Of a stretch of DNA of 39,926 nt, positions 37,186 through 39,926 are shown in pieces. Source of the DNA: Synechococcus sp. ARS1019 (lineage in GTDB: Bacteria > Cyanobacteriota > Cyanobacteriia > PCC-6307 > Cyanobiaceae); NCBI GenBank assembly GCA_002690325.1, contig NZED01000027.1, forward strand, positions 59,202-99,127, in the 5' to 3' direction. The position numbers were made by a program, and so were the translations under genes. The stretch's first letter is position 1. Each line of letters begins with the position of its first letter. Under the pieces are notes generated by a model. That model was not told the DNA's origin. It ran no database searches and worked only from the letters and a program-made list of their open reading frames with translations.

Positions 37186-39261
37186 ATGGTGAGTCCCCGA
37201 TTACATCCGCGCACCATTGACGCTGTAAAAGAGCGTGCCGACATCGTTGATGTCGTCGGTGAGCATGTTGTGCTCAAGAAAAAGGGGCGTGAATTTGTTG
37301 GTGTCTGTCCTTTTCATGACGACACCAAACCATCGATGACTGTTTCACCAGCGAAGCAGTTTTATTATTGTTTTTCTTGTGGTGCAGGCGGTAATTCCAT
37401 CAAGTTCTTGATGGAATTCCAGCGTCAAAGTTTTAGTGACGTTGTTTTAGATCTTGCGCGGCGATATCAGCTACCGGTTGAAACTGTCGATGGTCCGCAA
37501 CAGGAACGACTCCGTCAGCAGTTGTCTAGACGTGATTCTTTACAGCGTGCTCTCGCTTTAGCCGCTGGTTGGTTTCGCAGTCAGCTTCTTGCGCCTGGTG
37601 GTCGGGACGCCCTCAACTATCTGACGAATGAGCGCGGGTTTTCACCATCCACCCATGACCAGTTTGGCCTTGGATATGCCCCAGATCAATGGGATGGACT
37701 TCTCAATCATCTCACGCGTGTTGAAGGATTGAGTGTGGACTTACTTGAGTCGGCAGGTCTCATTGTTCCACGTAAAGGCGGATCAGGTTTTTACGACCGT
37801 TTTCGCCATAGAGTCATCGTTCCAATTCACGATCGCCAAGGTCGTGTGATTGGTTTTGGTGGTCGAAGTCTTGACGGAAGTGAGCCCAAATATCTGAATT
37901 CACCTGAAACAGAGATTTTCGAAAAAGGGAAACACCTTTTCGGTCTTGATAAAGCGGCCAATACCATTCGCAAAGACGACCGTGCTGTTGTTGTAGAGGG
38001 TTATTTCGATGTCATTGCTCTCCATGCGGCTGGTGTGACGAATGCAGTTGCATCTCTTGGAACGGCCTTAAGTAGTCAGCAAATTACCCAGTTGTCGCGA
38101 TGTACAGATCGCAAACGGATTGTTCTCAATTTTGATGCTGATGGTGCTGGCATTCGGGCGGCCAACCGTGCCATCGGTGAGGTGGAGCAATTGGCGCTAC
38201 AGGGTCAGCTTGAGCTTCGTGTTCTGCATCTTCCTTCAGGGAAGGATCCGGACGAGTTTCTTCGTGACCATGGCTCAGGCGACTATCAAGCTCTTCTCGA
38301 TCAAGCTCCGCTTTGGTTGGATTGGCAAATTGACCAAGTTCTGGTCGATTGTGATCTCAGTCAGTCTGATCAGTTTCAAACAGCTGTTAGTTCTTTGGTT
38401 GCCCTGTTGGGCAAACTTCCTCAGTCTGCTGTTCGGACCCATTACCTTCAGCGCGTTGCCGAACGGCTCAGTGGTGGTCAGGGTCGCTTAGCGCTTCAGC
38501 TTGAAGAAGATCTTCGTCAACAAGTTAAAGGTCAGCGTTGGCATGGTCGTTCCAGCCGCCATGAACAACCCGGTGAAGCCACTCAGCGGGAGCGATGTGA
38601 GGCTGATTTGTTGCGTCTGTATTTGCATTGCCCTCGTCATCGGCCTGCCATTCGTCAGGAATTGCGTCAGCGTGATTTAGAAGATTTTGCACTTCAGCAC
38701 CATCGTTTGCTTTGGGCCTCGATCACCGAGCTTGAGGAAACGAATCTTGGTATTGGTCGCTTAGAGGCGATCAGCCGTCGTGAGGATGATGGTGATGGTT
38801 TAGATGCTTTGGACTTACCTCGACTGCTGACTGACCAATTGTTGTTGGAAAGCAGCTCCTTGGTTTCTCGTTTAACCCCCCTTCTTGAACCTGGTGAATT
38901 GCAACGTGTTGCCCTAAGCGAACCCCTCGTTCAATTGCGTGGCATTGCGGCATTGTTAGAACGTCAGAAAAGTCTTAAACGCTGTCGCCATCTGTTAGAG
39001 GCTTGGGATAGTCAACGCTTACAAACTCTTGAATCGTGCATTGCTGTTTTGATTGATCAGGATCAAACCACTGATCATGAAACTGTTGATATGGAAGCTC
39101 GTATTCATCAACTTTTTGATGATTTAAACCAAGATGCTCTGCGTTATCAGGAGTTGTACTACACCGAACGCAAACATATTGCTTTTTTAGATCAACAACG
39201 TTGCGCTGGTTACACCGCTACGGCGGAAGCGCCTGCCGAGGTTATCCCACCAGCCGCTTGA
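37186..39261 (+). CDS. dnaG: DNA primase
   Basis: VCPFHDDTKPSMTVSPAKQFYYCFSCGAGG (zinc finger), FGGRSLDGSEPKYLNSPET, VVEGYFDVIALHAAG; start ATG 37186. Confidence 0.96.
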   Translation: MVSPRLHPRTIDAVKERADIVDVVGEHVVLKKKGREFVGVCPFHDDTKPSMTVSPAKQFYYCFSCGAGGNSIKFLMEFQRQSFSDVVLDLARRYQLPVETVDGPQQERLRQQLSRRDSLQRALALAAGWFRSQLLAPGGRDALNYLTNERGFSPSTHDQFGLGYAPDQWDGLLNHLTRVEGLSVDLLESAGLIVPRKGGSGFYDRFRHRVIVPIHDRQGRVIGFGGRSLDGSEPKYLNSPETEIFEKGKHLFGLDKAANTIRKDDRAVVVEGYFDVIALHAAGVTNAVASLGTALSSQQITQLSRCTDRKRIVLNFDADGAGIRAANRAIGEVEQLALQGQLELRVLHLPSGKDPDEFLRDHGSGDYQALLDQAPLWLDWQIDQVLVDCDLSQSDQFQTAVSSLVALLGKLPQSAVRTHYLQRVAERLSGGQGRLALQLEEDLRQQVKGQRWHGRSSRHEQPGEATQRERCEADLLRLYLHCPRHRPAIRQELRQRDLEDFALQHHRLLWASITELEETNLGIGRLEAISRREDDGDGLDALDLPRLLTDQLLLESSSLVSRLTPLLEPGELQRVALSEPLVQLRGIAALLERQKSLKRCRHLLEAWDSQRLQTLESCIAVLIDQDQTTDHETVDMEARIHQLFDDLNQDALRYQELYYTERKHIAFLDQQRCAGYTATAEAPAEVIPPAA

Positions 39262-39305
39262 ACGTTGTTCACCGATAGTCTTCAGATAGACGTCTTGGAT
39301 GGTTA

Positions 39306-39926
39306 ATGGGTCTGTTTGAGCGTTATCTCTCTGTTTGGGTCGGTTTGGCCATTGTGGTTGGAGTGATGTTCGGCGCTCTGTTCCCAGAGACGTCAGCTCT
39401 GATCGCTCAATTGGAGTTTGCTCGCATCAATGTGCCGATCGCGGTGTTGATCTGGGGAATGATTTTTCCGATGATGTTGGCCGTTGATTTCTCTGTGATC
39501 GGTGGCGTGCGTCAGCAGCCCCTTGGTCTGTTGATCACGGCGTCGGTCAACTGGTTGATTAAGCCACTCACGATGACGCTTCTCGCTTGGCTGTTTATTC
39601 GTGGTTTGTTTTCCGCTTGGATCCCCGCATCTGTTGGACAGGAGTACGTCGCTGGAATGATTTTGTTGGGGGTCGCACCCTGTACCGCGATGGTATTCGT
39701 TTGGAGTCGACTAAGTGACGGAGATCCCAATTACACCTTGGTGCAGGTTGCGATCAACGACCTCATCATGCTGTTTGCTTTCGCGCCGATTGCAGCAATT
39801 CTCCTTGGTGTGAGTGATATTCTGGTGCCCTGGGAGACGATGATCACCGCAGTTTGTTTGTTTGTCCTTCTCCCTTTGATTTCAGGTTGCTTGGTTCGTC
39901 TTTATCTGCGTTCTTCTCATCGAATC
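39306..39926 (+). CDS. ACR3-family arsenite efflux transporter, 3' truncated by window
   Basis: Hand translation MGLFERYLSVWVGLAIVVGVMFGALFP...WGMIFPMMLAVDFSVIGGV...GVAPCTAMVFVWSRLSDGDPNYTLVQVAINDLIML; open to the window end. Confidence 0.9.
   Translation, partial: MGLFERYLSVWVGLAIVVGVMFGALFPETSALIAQLEFARINVPIAVLIWGMIFPMMLAVDFSVIGGVRQQPLGLLITASVNWLIKPLTMTLLAWLFIRGLFSAWIPASVGQEYVAGMILLGVAPCTAMVFVWSRLSDGDPNYTLVQVAINDLIMLFAFAPIAAILLGVSDILVPWETMITAVCLFVLLPLISGCLVRLYLRSSHRI

Overview
The window looks like a chromosomal segment of a marine picocyanobacterium (Synechococcus/Cyanobium-like, judged from gene content and small DUF families). It is densely coded and mostly housekeeping: partial dnaK, dnaJ, murQ, mtnP, a cyclophilin, ribBA, argC, purN, an M61 peptidase, an amidase, tRNA-Pro(GGG), msrA, an ABC exporter, trpD, carA, a STAS protein, mrnC, rlmB, gatA, an unsplit dnaE, a PAM68-like protein, rpsO, ruvA, dnaG and a partial ACR3 transporter. 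The most interesting part is 28981-36212. It is a co-oriented, AT-richer block with a reduced Mrp/MBH-type antiporter operon (C-D-E-F-G-A'-B'; no MrpA NuoL-like domain), a K+ channel with a charge-poor S4, and a family-3 periplasmic binding protein that overlaps by 4 nt with a divergent SDF/DAACS symporter. That last pairing suggests a binding-protein-assisted secondary transporter. Other notable observations are a perfect 11-bp hairpin with U-tract inside the PAM68-like CDS, a GC palindrome at the 3' end of dnaE, a terminator-like hairpin just before trpD, an Arg/Gly/Asp-rich N-terminal extension on RlmB, and small ORFs below the 60-aa cutoff of the supplied track. No CRISPR array, transposase, integrase or rRNA was seen. 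All family calls come from reading motifs by eye, with no database search.
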